Assembly: GCA_041658605.1 (NCBI GenBank)
Contig: JBAZZU010000005.1
Coordinates: forward strand, 1 to 64,000
Source: JBAZWE01 sp041658605
Lineage (GTDB): Bacteria; Actinomycetota; Thermoleophilia; BMS3ABIN01
Direction: 5' to 3'
DNA: 64,000 nt
Part shown: piece after piece, positions 25,281 through 34,180 of the stretch
Layout: the number at the start of each line of letters is the position of its first letter
How positions within the stretch are numbered: the first letter of the stretch is position 1
Position numbers and translations under genes: made by a program
Notes under the pieces: model-generated
Seen by the model: the letters and a program-made list of their open reading frames with translations, nothing else
What the model was told of the DNA's origin: nothing
Database searches by the model: none

Positions 25281-26401
25281 ACCGCGGCTCTCAAGACTTC
25301 AAGCGTCTGCTCTGCCGTCTTTTTCCAGCTGAATAACGAAGCCCTCTTTTTCCCCCGTTCAATCAGCAGATTCCTGGTGCCGGAATCGTTGGCGACCAGC
25401 TCCATTGCGGCAGCCAGGTCTTCGCGGTTTTCCGGGTCGATCAGGACCGCGGCGTGGCCCGCAACCTCGGGCAGGGAGGACCGGTTCGATGTGATGACGG
25501 GAGTCGAAGCCGCCATGGCTTCCAGGACCGGCAGGCCAAAGCCTTCATACAGGGAAGGGAAGACGAGCGCGGTCGCCAGCCGATACACTGCGGGCAGGTC
25601 TTCGGATGGCATATAGCCGGGTGTCATCACAGTCCCTCTGCCTAACTGTGAAATGCTCGCCGATAATCCCGGGTCAGCGTAGACGCGGTTGCCAGCGCCC
25701 GCCAGGACCAGGCCATGCTCAGCCAGGGTATCGTCCGGCAGGATGCTATAAGCGTCCACGAGTCCCTTCAGGTTCTTTCTCGGTTCGAGGCTGGATATGG
25801 ACAGAAAAAACTTACGGGGCAGATTATGACGCCGCCGTACCGCTTCGAGTTCATCCTTCTTCATATGGCGGCGGAAGTCCGGCGAGACACCGAGGGGGAT
25901 GACCGCGATCTTGCTCCCGGGTACTCCCAGGCGGGACTCAAGATCGGACCGGGTGCTCTCGGAGTCGGTTATCACCATCGACGCCTGTGACGCGATACGG
26001 GGTATTATGGCGCGGTAGTAGGCGCCGAAGCCTCGTGAAAAATATTCGGGAAAAAGCAGGAAAGCCAGATCGTGGATTGTAACTACGCTAGAGACCGGAG
26101 GATATAACGGCGCCACGTTGGCCGGGTTGAAGAGAACATCGACACCGGATTTTTTCGCCATGCGCTTCAGCAGTGTCTGTTCCCACATCAATCCCTTTAT
26201 GGGACTGCCGGCAGGCATGAGGCTTGTTTTCAGCGGCAGGCCCGGCTCAGAGCCGTCTCGTCCTTCGCGGCCCGAGAATACCGTAAAGTTGACGTCAGGT
26301 GATTCGAGCAGGCAGAGTTCGCGCGTGACTTCCCGCGCATAATGCTGTACGCCGGTAAGCTGCCTGAACATCGAGCGACCGTTTATGCCGATATGGATCA
26401 T
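25274..26401 (-). CDS. GT4-family glycosyltransferase
   Basis: A 375-residue GT-B glycosyltransferase, related to the one at 22.4 kb: MIHIGINGRSMFRQLTGVQ, VVTIHDLAFLLFP, FFLSISSLEPRKNLKGLV, and the E-x7-E in EGFGLPVLEAMAASTPVI. ATG 26401 fits the family start; the frame to 26443 is a spurious extension. It is convergent with the polymerase gene (stops overlap by seven bases) and divergent from the glycosyl-1-phosphate transferase gene. Confidence 0.9.
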   Translation of the reverse strand: MIHIGINGRSMFRQLTGVQHYAREVTRELCLLESPDVNFTVFSGREGRDGSEPGLPLKTSLMPAGSPIKGLMWEQTLLKRMAKKSGVDVLFNPANVAPLYPPVSSVVTIHDLAFLLFPEYFSRGFGAYYRAIIPRIASQASMVITDSESTRSDLESRLGVPGSKIAVIPLGVSPDFRRHMKKDELEAVRRRHNLPRKFFLSISSLEPRKNLKGLVDAYSILPDDTLAEHGLVLAGAGNRVYADPGLSASISQLGRGTVMTPGYMPSEDLPAVYRLATALVFPSLYEGFGLPVLEAMAASTPVITSNRSSLPEVAGHAAVLIDPENREDLAAAMELVANDSGTRNLLIERGKKRASLFSWKKTAEQTLEVLRAAVY

Positions 26402-26512
26402 GCGCCTGATTTTAGCACCGCAGGCCTGATACCGACAAAACATTGGCCCCAGGGGGGATATCTTTTATGAAACTGTCAGCAAAAACGTCTAAAATAGGAT
26501 CGGGACAGATTA

Positions 26513-27934
26513 TTGTATGTAAAAGCTAAAAAATTCTTCACCTCTCACCAGATTTCCCAGTTGACCCTGATTTTCGGCGACCTTCTCGGGGTTATTGTTG
26601 GATTCCGGTTAGCCTTCGCCGTCTACTTCCAGTTGGGAATCTGGTATGTGGATGTCGGTGAAGCTACGCCCAACACCAACTTCTACATGGCGCTCACGCT
26701 GGTCATCCTGCCGCTGTACTGGCTGCTGTTCAAACTTTACGGCCTTTACAGATTCAGGCTCAACCTCAGCCTGCTGGAGGTATTGCCCAACATTGTATCC
26801 GCCTCGACACTGGCCTCGATGATTGTGCTGGTCGGCACCATCATCGTCTTCCCACCGGGTCATTATTCCCGTAACGTCATCGTGCTCTCCTGGATATGCG
26901 TGATCGTAGCTGTCTCTACAATGCGTTTGCTCGTATACCAGTTACAGAAATGGGGGAGGCGCCATGGCTGGTACGTCAAGAACACGCTGGTTCTGGGCGC
27001 CGGCGCCGTGGGCATATCATGCGCCGGCAAACTGGTGAGGAATCCGGCGCTGGGTTTGAGGATGGTGGGTTTCCTCGATGAGAAGCCATCCAGGAAAGCG
27101 ACCGAAAGCGGGTCCTTCCCGGTGTTTGACGATTACCATAAGCTCGAATATGTCATCGAGCAATATCATGTCGAGCACATGGTTGTCGCTTTTTCCCGTG
27201 ACAATCACACCAGGACCGTGGAACTGATGGAGCGCTGCCGTCCTTACGGCGTGGAGTTCACCGTTGTGCCGCGGCTCTACGAAGTCTTTTCTGACAGGGT
27301 CGGCGTCGAGCACATACGCGGGCTGCCCGTTATAGGCCTTAAGCGCGGCAGCATCAAGGGACTCCAGGGTCTCGTGAAGCGCGCCATGGACATATTCATC
27401 TCGCTAGTCGCCCTCATCCTGCTGGCGCCGATGCTGCTCCTGGCGGCGCTCGCAATCAAGATCGATTCCCGGGGAAATGTTCTTTACAGGCAGACGCGTC
27501 TGGGAAAGAACGACAGGCCTTTTGAGATTCTCAAGTTCCGCTCGATGAAGAGGGACGCCGAAAACGGCGAGGCTGGCTGGTCGACTCCAGGGGACGTGCG
27601 CCGGACGAGGATGGGAAGGATAATAAGGCCGCTGGGTATCGATGAGCTGCCACAGCTGATCAATGTTATCAAGGGAGAGATGAGCCTGGTGGGACCGCGT
27701 CCGGAACGGCCGGAACACGTGGTCAAGTTCGAGGAGGAGATACCCACTTATTGCAGCCGCCACCGGGTTCGGCCCGGGCTGACCGGCTGGGCGCAGATAA
27801 ACGGGCTCAGGGGTGACACGGATATCGCTGAACGCGTGGAGCACGATGTCTACTACATCGAGAACTGGAGCCCCTGGCTGGATATAAAGATTATGCTGAA
27901 GACGGTATTCGCTTTTATAGACAGGGACGCCTAG
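26513..27934 (+). CDS. Polyprenyl-phosphate glycosyl-1-phosphate transferase (WbaP/CpsE type)
   Basis: Initiating enzyme that loads a sugar-1-phosphate onto undecaprenyl phosphate. The 473 residues have about four N-terminal membrane segments, a CoA-binding-like Rossmann domain (VLGAGAVGISCAGKLV), a further hydrophobic helix and the bacterial sugar transferase domain. That domain shows KRAMDIFISLVALILL, LYRQTRLGKNDRPFEILKF, GIDELPQLINVIKGEM, SLVGPRPERPEHV and RPGLTGWAQING. Start is TTG 26513, the only canonical one in frame. It probably starts the lipid-linked glycan assembled by the neighbouring transferases. Confidence 0.93.
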   Translation: MYVKAKKFFTSHQISQLTLIFGDLLGVIVGFRLAFAVYFQLGIWYVDVGEATPNTNFYMALTLVILPLYWLLFKLYGLYRFRLNLSLLEVLPNIVSASTLASMIVLVGTIIVFPPGHYSRNVIVLSWICVIVAVSTMRLLVYQLQKWGRRHGWYVKNTLVLGAGAVGISCAGKLVRNPALGLRMVGFLDEKPSRKATESGSFPVFDDYHKLEYVIEQYHVEHMVVAFSRDNHTRTVELMERCRPYGVEFTVVPRLYEVFSDRVGVEHIRGLPVIGLKRGSIKGLQGLVKRAMDIFISLVALILLAPMLLLAALAIKIDSRGNVLYRQTRLGKNDRPFEILKFRSMKRDAENGEAGWSTPGDVRRTRMGRIIRPLGIDELPQLINVIKGEMSLVGPRPERPEHVVKFEEEIPTYCSRHRVRPGLTGWAQINGLRGDTDIAERVEHDVYYIENWSPWLDIKIMLKTVFAFIDRDA

Positions 27935-27937
27935 GAA

Positions 27938-28918
27938 TCAGACGGGTTTGACCGGCTTTTCGTCTGACAGCTCGCGGTACCGGTTCAGCCAGAAATCCAG
28001 CCGCTGATTGAACTTGTCGATGATCGGCGAGCGGTTGTCGCGTTTGTGGAGCTTGATGCGGTTGGGGCGCATGCGCATGGCGGCGTCCGGAGTCGAGCTT
28101 GCCAGGTTCTTGTATTGCGCCTTGCGTACGATAACTTCGACCAGATCTCCAAGCGGACCCGTAAGAAGCGCCTGGAGCTTGCGCTGTCTCCTCTTCCAGA
28201 GGGGGCTGACGCGTATATGATAACTTTGTCGTTCGGGATCCGGGATGAACGAGGGAAAGAAGTCATGGATCCAGGGATTTGCTTCCTTGAAGCTGTCGAA
28301 CGCGCCGTCATTGAAGACGGGCAGCGCCCCAAGGATCTCCCGGGCATAGAAAAGGTTGGGATTCTTGAATACCAGGTCCGCCTGGGAAACGAATACATTG
28401 AAGCAGATGTCGGGATTGTGTCCGAAGCGGCGCCAGAGGCGCAGGAAGAAATAAGTGGTCCATGTCCGTCCGGGCGCGCTTATGATGAGAAGATCGATGT
28501 CATCTCCGGCTGGAGAATTAAGAGCCGCCAGGGCTCCGGTTATGGCGCCGGCCCTCAGGAAGGGGATACCCTGCAGGGGGATCAGCCTGCGCAGCGCGAT
28601 TTCGAGCTGTTGCCGTGATTCGGCTTCGCGGTCCAGGCGCAGCTGGCAGTTGTCGTCCCTGCCGTCGAGGTGGTAGAGGTCGCCCTTCTTTCTGACGATA
28701 CCGGAGAGGATGCCGTCATCGCTCAGCCTGTCGGCCGCCTCGTCGAAAGTGATCTCGACTCCCTGGGCGTAGCGGACGATCTCTTCAAGGGTAAGCGCGA
28801 AATCGAAGATGTCGGCGTAACAAAGGGACTTGAGGATGGCCTCGTCCTGTTGCCGTAATGCAGCTTCTGGCAGAACGCGGCGCTTGGGTTCGGGAACTGG
28901 CTGGATAGAGGATTTCAT
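27938..28918 (-). CDS. Nucleotidyltransferase-like protein, uncharacterised
   Basis: A 326-residue soluble protein. Residues about 20-110 look like a winged-helix region (LCYADIFDFALTLEEI). Then comes a minimal nucleotidyltransferase-like core with GALAALNSPAGDDIDLLII, where D-x-D-type residues would hold the metal. The rest is helical and basic. Related proteins occur in polysaccharide loci, but their reaction is not known to me. ATG 28918 is chosen over the long upstream frame to 29251, which runs antisense into the next gene. Divergent from the GT4 gene at 28975. Confidence 0.7.
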   Translation of the reverse strand: MKSSIQPVPEPKRRVLPEAALRQQDEAILKSLCYADIFDFALTLEEIVRYAQGVEITFDEAADRLSDDGILSGIVRKKGDLYHLDGRDDNCQLRLDREAESRQQLEIALRRLIPLQGIPFLRAGAITGALAALNSPAGDDIDLLIISAPGRTWTTYFFLRLWRRFGHNPDICFNVFVSQADLVFKNPNLFYAREILGALPVFNDGAFDSFKEANPWIHDFFPSFIPDPERQSYHIRVSPLWKRRQRKLQALLTGPLGDLVEVIVRKAQYKNLASSTPDAAMRMRPNRIKLHKRDNRSPIIDKFNQRLDFWLNRYRELSDEKPVKPV

Positions 28919-28974
28919 GTCTGTTATAAGAAAGATTGCTGTAAAAAGTATATGACAATGATAACAGAGGTTCA

Positions 28975-30120
28975 ATGATGCGGGTAGCCATATCACATGA
29001 ATGGTTGACGACGCTGGGTGGCTCGGAGCGTGTGGTCGAGGCTTTGCTCGAAATATACCCGGGTTCGCCTGTCTATACAACGTTCCTCTCAAGCCGCAAT
29101 CTGCCCGACGAGATGCTCGGGTGGGATGTGAGGACATCGTTCGTCCAGAAGCTGCCGTTTCTGCACAAGGTATCGCAGAAGTACATCCCTCTGTTTCCCC
29201 TGGCGTTCGAGTCATTCGACCTTTCTGAATACGATCTTGTTTTCTCCTCAAGCTCGGCGTGTGCCAAGGGGATTCTCACCGGGCCGCGCACGATCCATAT
29301 ATGTTATTGCCATACGCCGCTGCGTTATGCGTGGGAGCCCTACCTGGACCGGCGGCTGGATTCGTCCAATCCGCTTATGAAAGCGGGCAACAGCCTGCTG
29401 CTGCATTATCTGCGGCTCTGGGACCGGCTGGCCAGTGACCGGGTCGATTATTATATCGCCAACTCGCATAACGTGGCCGCCAAGATTGGAAAATATTACC
29501 GGCGTGAGGCGGCGGTGGTGCATCCGCCGGTTGACGTTGACCGATTTCCTGTTATAGATGGGCCTGGCGATTATTTCCTCGTGGTCTCGAGGCTGGTCGC
29601 GTATAAACGCGTGGAGCTGGCGGTAGAGGCTTTCACGAAGCTTGGCCTGCCGTTGAAGATCGTGGGCGACGGACCGCTGCGCGAGAAGCTTGAGCGGATG
29701 GCCGGCCCCAACATACAGTTCATGGGATATGCCAGGGACGAGGAACTGCCGCGGCTGGTCGGAGGATGCAAGGCACTGATATTCCCTGGCGAAGAGGATT
29801 TCGGAATGGTGCCTGTGGAAGCGATGGCGGCCGGACGGCCGGTAATCGGTTTGCGCCGTGGTGGCCTGCTCGAGAGCGTTGTGGATGGCAAGACCGGCAT
29901 CCTGTTCTCTGATCCAACCGCCGCTTCGTTAATGGAGGCCGTATCGAATTTCAATGCCGGCGATTTCGATGCGGAACAGATAAGCGCGCACGCGCAGAGA
30001 TTTTCCCGCGACCGCTTCAAGCGGGAGATTTCCGATTTCGTCTCGGCTAGAATAGAGGAAGCAGGACAAGGCGGAGTCGGCTACAGGAGTTCCGCTGGAA
30101 TCGGAGATAAGCCCAGGTAA
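28975..30120 (+). CDS. GT4-family glycosyltransferase (mannosyltransferase-like)
   Basis: A 381-residue GT-B enzyme: VAISHEWLTTLGGSERVVEA at the N-terminus, CYCHTPLRYAWEPY, the donor-binding part FLVVSRLVAYKRVELAVEAF, and the E-x7-E motif in EEDFGMVPVEAMAAGRPVI. This subgroup resembles GumH/WbdB-type mannosyltransferases. It is followed after 16 bases by a methyltransferase gene in the same direction. Confidence 0.9.
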   Translation: MMRVAISHEWLTTLGGSERVVEALLEIYPGSPVYTTFLSSRNLPDEMLGWDVRTSFVQKLPFLHKVSQKYIPLFPLAFESFDLSEYDLVFSSSSACAKGILTGPRTIHICYCHTPLRYAWEPYLDRRLDSSNPLMKAGNSLLLHYLRLWDRLASDRVDYYIANSHNVAAKIGKYYRREAAVVHPPVDVDRFPVIDGPGDYFLVVSRLVAYKRVELAVEAFTKLGLPLKIVGDGPLREKLERMAGPNIQFMGYARDEELPRLVGGCKALIFPGEEDFGMVPVEAMAAGRPVIGLRRGGLLESVVDGKTGILFSDPTAASLMEAVSNFNAGDFDAEQISAHAQRFSRDRFKREISDFVSARIEEAGQGGVGYRSSAGIGDKPR

Positions 30121-30136
30121 GGATTGATTCACCCCG

Positions 30137-31099
30137 ATGGACCCTACTGAGATTTTTCGATGCCCTGAATGCAGGGAAACTTTATTGCCTGAAGGCGAAT
30201 CGCTGAAGTGCTCAGGCTGCGGCGCTTCATTCACGGTGCGCGAGGGTGTGCCCTGTTTTGCTACGGCAGATGATTTTTATGAGGGTAAGTTTGTTGCGCC
30301 TACTCAGGATGGCGTGGCTCAGCGCGCCGGGGCAAAACGGGCGGTCAAGGCTTTTTATGACCGTTTTTCTTCCACTACTGTAAAACATCAGTTCACTCGC
30401 AGGTTCCTTAGCGGCTTTGGTCACGAGACGCGCATCCTCGATGTTGGCTGTGGCGGTGGCAATGAAATCCTGGCGCCTTACCAGACGGTCGGAATCGATC
30501 TTTCCTTCACGGGCCTGAAGGACGCAAGTGAGATATACCAGGCTGTTGCAACCGCTGATGCGCGTTCGCTGCCGTTCGCGGACGACTCGTTCGACATCAT
30601 CTCCAGCTGGGATGTCTTTGGCCACATCCCCTTCGACGAGAAGGGGCCGGTGCTTGCCGAATGGAAGAGGATTTTAAAATCCGGTGGCTGGATGCTGCAT
30701 ATCATCGAGGCTCATTGCACTGCGCCGTTCTATAAGCTGGTGCGTAGTGACCCGGAACTTTTCCAGAAATATTTCATCGAACTCGACGGCCATTATGGCC
30801 TCGAGCTGCCTTCCGAAATATCGGCGCGCTTCCGGCAGGCCGGGTTCGAGGTGCCACGGGCATGGAGCTTCTTCCGCGCCGGCATCTTCCCGCCTGAGGA
30901 ATACGCCAAGCGGCTGGGGCCGGAGTATGCATCCTCATCGCTTTTGTTGAAAACATTTGCGGCGTTCGGCGGCGCCTGTGACCGCAACAAGCAGCTGGAC
31001 CGCGCCGCCAGCTTCGCGGCTGGCGTGCTGGCGCGGGCGATGAACCCGCTTCTGCCGCTTGACTGGGGATCGACGGTCTTTATTCTGGCGCGTGCCTGA
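30137..31099 (+). CDS. Methyltransferase with N-terminal zinc ribbon (type 11)
   Basis: A 320-residue protein. A Trm112-like zinc ribbon at the N-terminus (FRCPECRETL and KCSGCGASF, four cysteines) precedes a class I SAM-dependent methyltransferase core with ILDVGCGGGNEIL, TVGIDLSFTGLK, ADARSLPFADDSFDII and LKSGGWMLHIIEAH. It likely methylates a sugar or lipid-linked intermediate of the glycan made here. Substrate unknown. Confidence 0.87.
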   Translation: MDPTEIFRCPECRETLLPEGESLKCSGCGASFTVREGVPCFATADDFYEGKFVAPTQDGVAQRAGAKRAVKAFYDRFSSTTVKHQFTRRFLSGFGHETRILDVGCGGGNEILAPYQTVGIDLSFTGLKDASEIYQAVATADARSLPFADDSFDIISSWDVFGHIPFDEKGPVLAEWKRILKSGGWMLHIIEAHCTAPFYKLVRSDPELFQKYFIELDGHYGLELPSEISARFRQAGFEVPRAWSFFRAGIFPPEEYAKRLGPEYASSSLLLKTFAAFGGACDRNKQLDRAASFAAGVLARAMNPLLPLDWGSTVFILARA

Positions 31100-31190
31100 T
31101 GGGCGCAGGAGGAGCTCGGGATTAATCGTGACGCCGCGAGTCCCGGCGGGATTGGAAATGAGCTTACCGGTCAGGCCGGGTTGTATCGGC

Positions 31191-32696
31191 CTAGGGACCC
31201 GAATCAGGCAGATCAAGCTCTTCGCCGGCCACTTCAGGCGCCGATCCCCTTTTGAATATTGTGGCGAGTTCGGACAGCGGTATGATCCCTGTCGCCAGCA
31301 CCGCGGCGCCATATACGGCAACGGTGGCGGCGATCACAGCCAGCACATGGATGCGGTCACGCAGCAGCCACACAAGAACCCCGGTAGCCGCCGCGAGTAT
31401 TGCGATCTTGAACGCCATGACAGCCGTACTGGCAAGTGAGACATTGTGTCTCAGCAGGTAGAACATCTGGAGCAGTCCCATCACTTCAGTTATGAGTGTC
31501 GTGACCGCGGCTCCGGTGAAGCCGAAACGCGGGATCACGATCAGGTTGAGCCCCACGTTTGCGACCATGTTGATGAAACCGACAGCCGCGACGGCTTTCT
31601 GGCGCTCTACGACGGTCAAAATGTTCCCCTGTAGAAAGGTGACGAACCAGACCGGAAGCACCCAAGACAGGACCGCGAGGGCGGTAGTCGCCGGCAGGTA
31701 ATCGTCCTTCAGGAAAAACAGGATTATCTGCCCGGAGAGCAGCCAGCCGCCGACGGCCATCGGCAGCGAGATGGCAAGCAGCCAGCGGCATGCCTTCTGG
31801 AATGGGGCATCGAGGTCATCCGTGGGCTTGTTATACTGGCTCGCCAGCCGCGGGAACAGCGCCGCCATCAGTCCCGCGGGAATGAACAGCAGGGCTGAGA
31901 TCAGGTTATAGGCGGAAGCATACTGACCCACCTCAAGGTTTGCCTGGTCACCGCGGAAGAATGAGATCATGACGCTGTCGATCCGGAAATATACGAGGTA
32001 GAAAGCTACGATCATGCCGAAGGGCAGAGCTGCTTTCAGGTAACCCGGCCACAGACCAGACTCGAGTCTTAGCTTGAATGGCCCGTACTTTCTCCATGCG
32101 ATCCAGACCGCAAGCGCCCCGCCGATAAACTGAACCACGGTATTGCTCAGGGCGACAAGCACGAAGTCGTGCCAGACAAGCAGCACAATCACGCCACCGG
32201 TGGCGAACAGCACCTTTTCAAAAAGCCAGAGGAAGGCCTGGATGTGCAGGTCCTGTCTTACGGAAAAGGCAATGGTGGCGGCGTAGAACCAGGAATAGCC
32301 GATCTGTGCCATAGCGAAAGCAACCACTGCCATCGAAGTCGCCCTGTCTTTTCCCATCAGGGGCACGATGGCGATCATGATGATCGCCGAAGAGCTTGAA
32401 AGCAGTGTCTTTAAGCCCAGGATGCCGGCCAGCCGCTCACGGAGCTGCCCGGGTTTTCTGGCGATCTCGCGGATGGTGTACTCATGCAGCCCCATGTCGC
32501 CCAGAATGGAGAATATTTCCGAGAGGGCGAAGGCGAACATGTAACGGCCGAAGTCCTCAGGACCCAGGCGGCGCGCCAGGAAAAGAAAGAAGACAAAGCC
32601 GATCGCGGCCCTGACGAACTGTGAAGAACTCAGGAGAGCGGCGTTTAAGGGAACCCGGCTCGAACCGGACGGTTTATTGACTGTCTGGGATGGCAT
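31191..32696 (-). CDS. Wzx-type oligosaccharide flippase
   Basis: A 501-residue polytopic membrane protein of the MOP/polysaccharide transport superfamily, which flips undecaprenyl-linked oligosaccharides across the membrane. Visible are about 12-14 hydrophobic segments, the N-terminal LARRLGPEDFGRYMFAFAL, and GQYASAYNLISALLFIPAGL. It is the first of three flippases in this window. It is convergent with the methyltransferase gene and divergent from the nucleoside phosphorylase gene. Confidence 0.9.
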   Translation of the reverse strand: MPSQTVNKPSGSSRVPLNAALLSSSQFVRAAIGFVFFLFLARRLGPEDFGRYMFAFALSEIFSILGDMGLHEYTIREIARKPGQLRERLAGILGLKTLLSSSSAIIMIAIVPLMGKDRATSMAVVAFAMAQIGYSWFYAATIAFSVRQDLHIQAFLWLFEKVLFATGGVIVLLVWHDFVLVALSNTVVQFIGGALAVWIAWRKYGPFKLRLESGLWPGYLKAALPFGMIVAFYLVYFRIDSVMISFFRGDQANLEVGQYASAYNLISALLFIPAGLMAALFPRLASQYNKPTDDLDAPFQKACRWLLAISLPMAVGGWLLSGQIILFFLKDDYLPATTALAVLSWVLPVWFVTFLQGNILTVVERQKAVAAVGFINMVANVGLNLIVIPRFGFTGAAVTTLITEVMGLLQMFYLLRHNVSLASTAVMAFKIAILAAATGVLVWLLRDRIHVLAVIAATVAVYGAAVLATGIIPLSELATIFKRGSAPEVAGEELDLPDSGP

Positions 32697-32703
32697 TTTC
32701 TGT

Positions 32704-32709
32704 TATAGT
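32704..32709 (+). promoter_or_regulatory. Extended -10 promoter element before the phosphorylase-like gene
   Basis: The sequence TGTTATAGT is a TG-n-TATAGT extended -10 located 19 bases before the ATG at 32728 and just beyond the start of the divergent flippase. No convincing -35 box; transcript start would be near 32716. Confidence 0.4.
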
Positions 32710-32727
32710 ATCGACCATCTCAAGTTA

Positions 32728-33474
32728 ATGAAAGCCGCCTCATTTATGACCACCTGGGAAGAAAAATTTGTTCGTTTTATGGCCGAGCGTTGGGTATTTC
32801 AGGGAACTGACCCACACGACTATACACCGCGCCTGCTCCTGCTAGCTTTCGGTGAGGACTTTATTAGTCCTTTACTGGAGCGTCACGAGCATTTCGGGGC
32901 ACTCTACTCAGGCTACATCGGCGGACGGCAGGTCGGCTACATCCGGGTACCGCCGGGGACGGTCATTCTCGAGGGCATCATGAGGAGCCTGGCGTTCACC
33001 AGGGTCGACTCTGTGATCGGAATCGGGACGTGTGGCGCTCTGCAGCGCGAGATCGATTGTGGTGACATAGTCGTTGCGGAATCAGCCCAGGCCGGCGACG
33101 GAATGTCGTTGCATTACGGGTTTGAATACGGAGATCGGATTCCTGCCGACGAAAAGCTTTCCCGCTCGCTCGCCGGATTTATGGAGCGCCGTGGGCTGGC
33201 GGTTCATTCGGGCCCGATCGTAACAACCGGCGCGGCTTTCCGCGAGACCGAAGAGCTGATTGCGTCATGGAACCGGGATGGCTTCCTGGGTGTGGAGCTC
33301 GAAGCCTCGAGCCTGTTCGCGCTGGGAAATTACATGGGAATCCGGACCGCGATGGCTCTTATGGTGACCGATAGCCCGGTCAGAATGGAAACATCCGAGG
33401 TCCTCAAGGGAAAGAAGCGCGAGACTTTTATCAGCGGTCTGACAGATTTCGTCAGCTCGCCCGAACTAGCTTAA
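32728..33474 (+). CDS. Nucleoside phosphorylase family protein (PNP/UDP type)
   Basis: About 248 residues of the PNP_UDP_1 fold that cleaves nucleosides with phosphate. Seen are VIGIGTCGALQREIDCGDIV, the phosphate and base region AQAGDGMSLHYG, and the ribose-binding acidic motif GVELEASSLFALG, then VTDSP. Substrate cannot be set from sequence; its presence among glycan genes could mean that it recycles a nucleoside from radical SAM chemistry, such as 5'-deoxyadenosine, but that is speculation. Start ambiguous: ATG 32728 or 32746, neither with a clear ribosome-binding site. Confidence 0.82.
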   Translation: MKAASFMTTWEEKFVRFMAERWVFQGTDPHDYTPRLLLLAFGEDFISPLLERHEHFGALYSGYIGGRQVGYIRVPPGTVILEGIMRSLAFTRVDSVIGIGTCGALQREIDCGDIVVAESAQAGDGMSLHYGFEYGDRIPADEKLSRSLAGFMERRGLAVHSGPIVTTGAAFRETEELIASWNRDGFLGVELEASSLFALGNYMGIRTAMALMVTDSPVRMETSEVLKGKKRETFISGLTDFVSSPELA

Positions 33475-33481
33475 GGCTGAT

Positions 33482-34168
33482 TTGAATTCTTCCAGAGAAA
33501 AAGTAACCGTTGCCATCGTTGCCCGCAATGAGGAGGCGACGGTCGAGAATGTTATCCGTTCGGTATTGCCGACCTGTGGCGAGGCCCTTCTCATCGATGG
33601 AAATTCCACGGACCGTACGAGGGAAATAGCTGAATCCCTCGGCGTCGCGGTCCACAGGGATGCCGGCAGAGGCAAGGGTGACGGCATCAGGAAAGCGATC
33701 GAGGTCGCAAGCGGCGATGTCATCGTCTTCATCGATGCCGACGGCTCACATGATCCTAACGATATCCCGGCCCTGGCTTCGCCGATCATTACCGGCAAGG
33801 CCGACCTGGTCATCGGTTCGCGGTGGACCGGGGGCAGCGACGAACTGGGCGGGGATATAAGCAAGTTCATACGCAGCACCGGCAGCCATATGATCACTCT
33901 GGCCATCAATTATCGATGGGGCGTGAGGCTCACGGACAGCCAGAACGGTTTTCGCGCAATTTCCACCAAGGCGGCGAGGGGTATCACCATGACCGAGAAC
34001 ATCTTCACGATCGAACAGGAGATGATCATGCAATGCCTGAAGAACGGCTACAGGGTGTCCGAGGTTTCTTCGCATGAATATCGCCGGCAGGCGGGTACGT
34101 CGCAGATAGCCGTCTGGAAGGTGGCGCCGCGATTCGCCTGGTGTCTGGTTAAGAACCTGGTCAAATAA
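33482..34168 (+). CDS. GT2-family glycosyltransferase (polyprenyl-phosphate sugar synthase-like)
   Basis: A 228-residue cytoplasmic GT-A enzyme resembling dolichol/polyprenyl-phosphate mannose synthases: VAIVARNEEATVENVI, LLIDGNSTDRTREIAE, the DxD in VIVFIDADGSHDPND, and GSRWTGGS. It has no membrane segments of its own. It could supply polyprenyl-phosphate sugars to the GT39-like transferases downstream. Starts at TTG 33482, seven bases after the phosphorylase stop, so probably in one transcript. Confidence 0.87.
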   Translation: MNSSREKVTVAIVARNEEATVENVIRSVLPTCGEALLIDGNSTDRTREIAESLGVAVHRDAGRGKGDGIRKAIEVASGDVIVFIDADGSHDPNDIPALASPIITGKADLVIGSRWTGGSDELGGDISKFIRSTGSHMITLAINYRWGVRLTDSQNGFRAISTKAARGITMTENIFTIEQEMIMQCLKNGYRVSEVSSHEYRRQAGTSQIAVWKVAPRFAWCLVKNLVK

Positions 34169-34180
34169 CTTGTATTCCAG

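Noticed and set aside
28919..29251. Upstream extension of the nucleotidyltransferase-like gene
   Set aside because: It would run antisense into the start of the neighbouring GT4 gene and has atypical composition; ATG 28918 gives the coherent protein.
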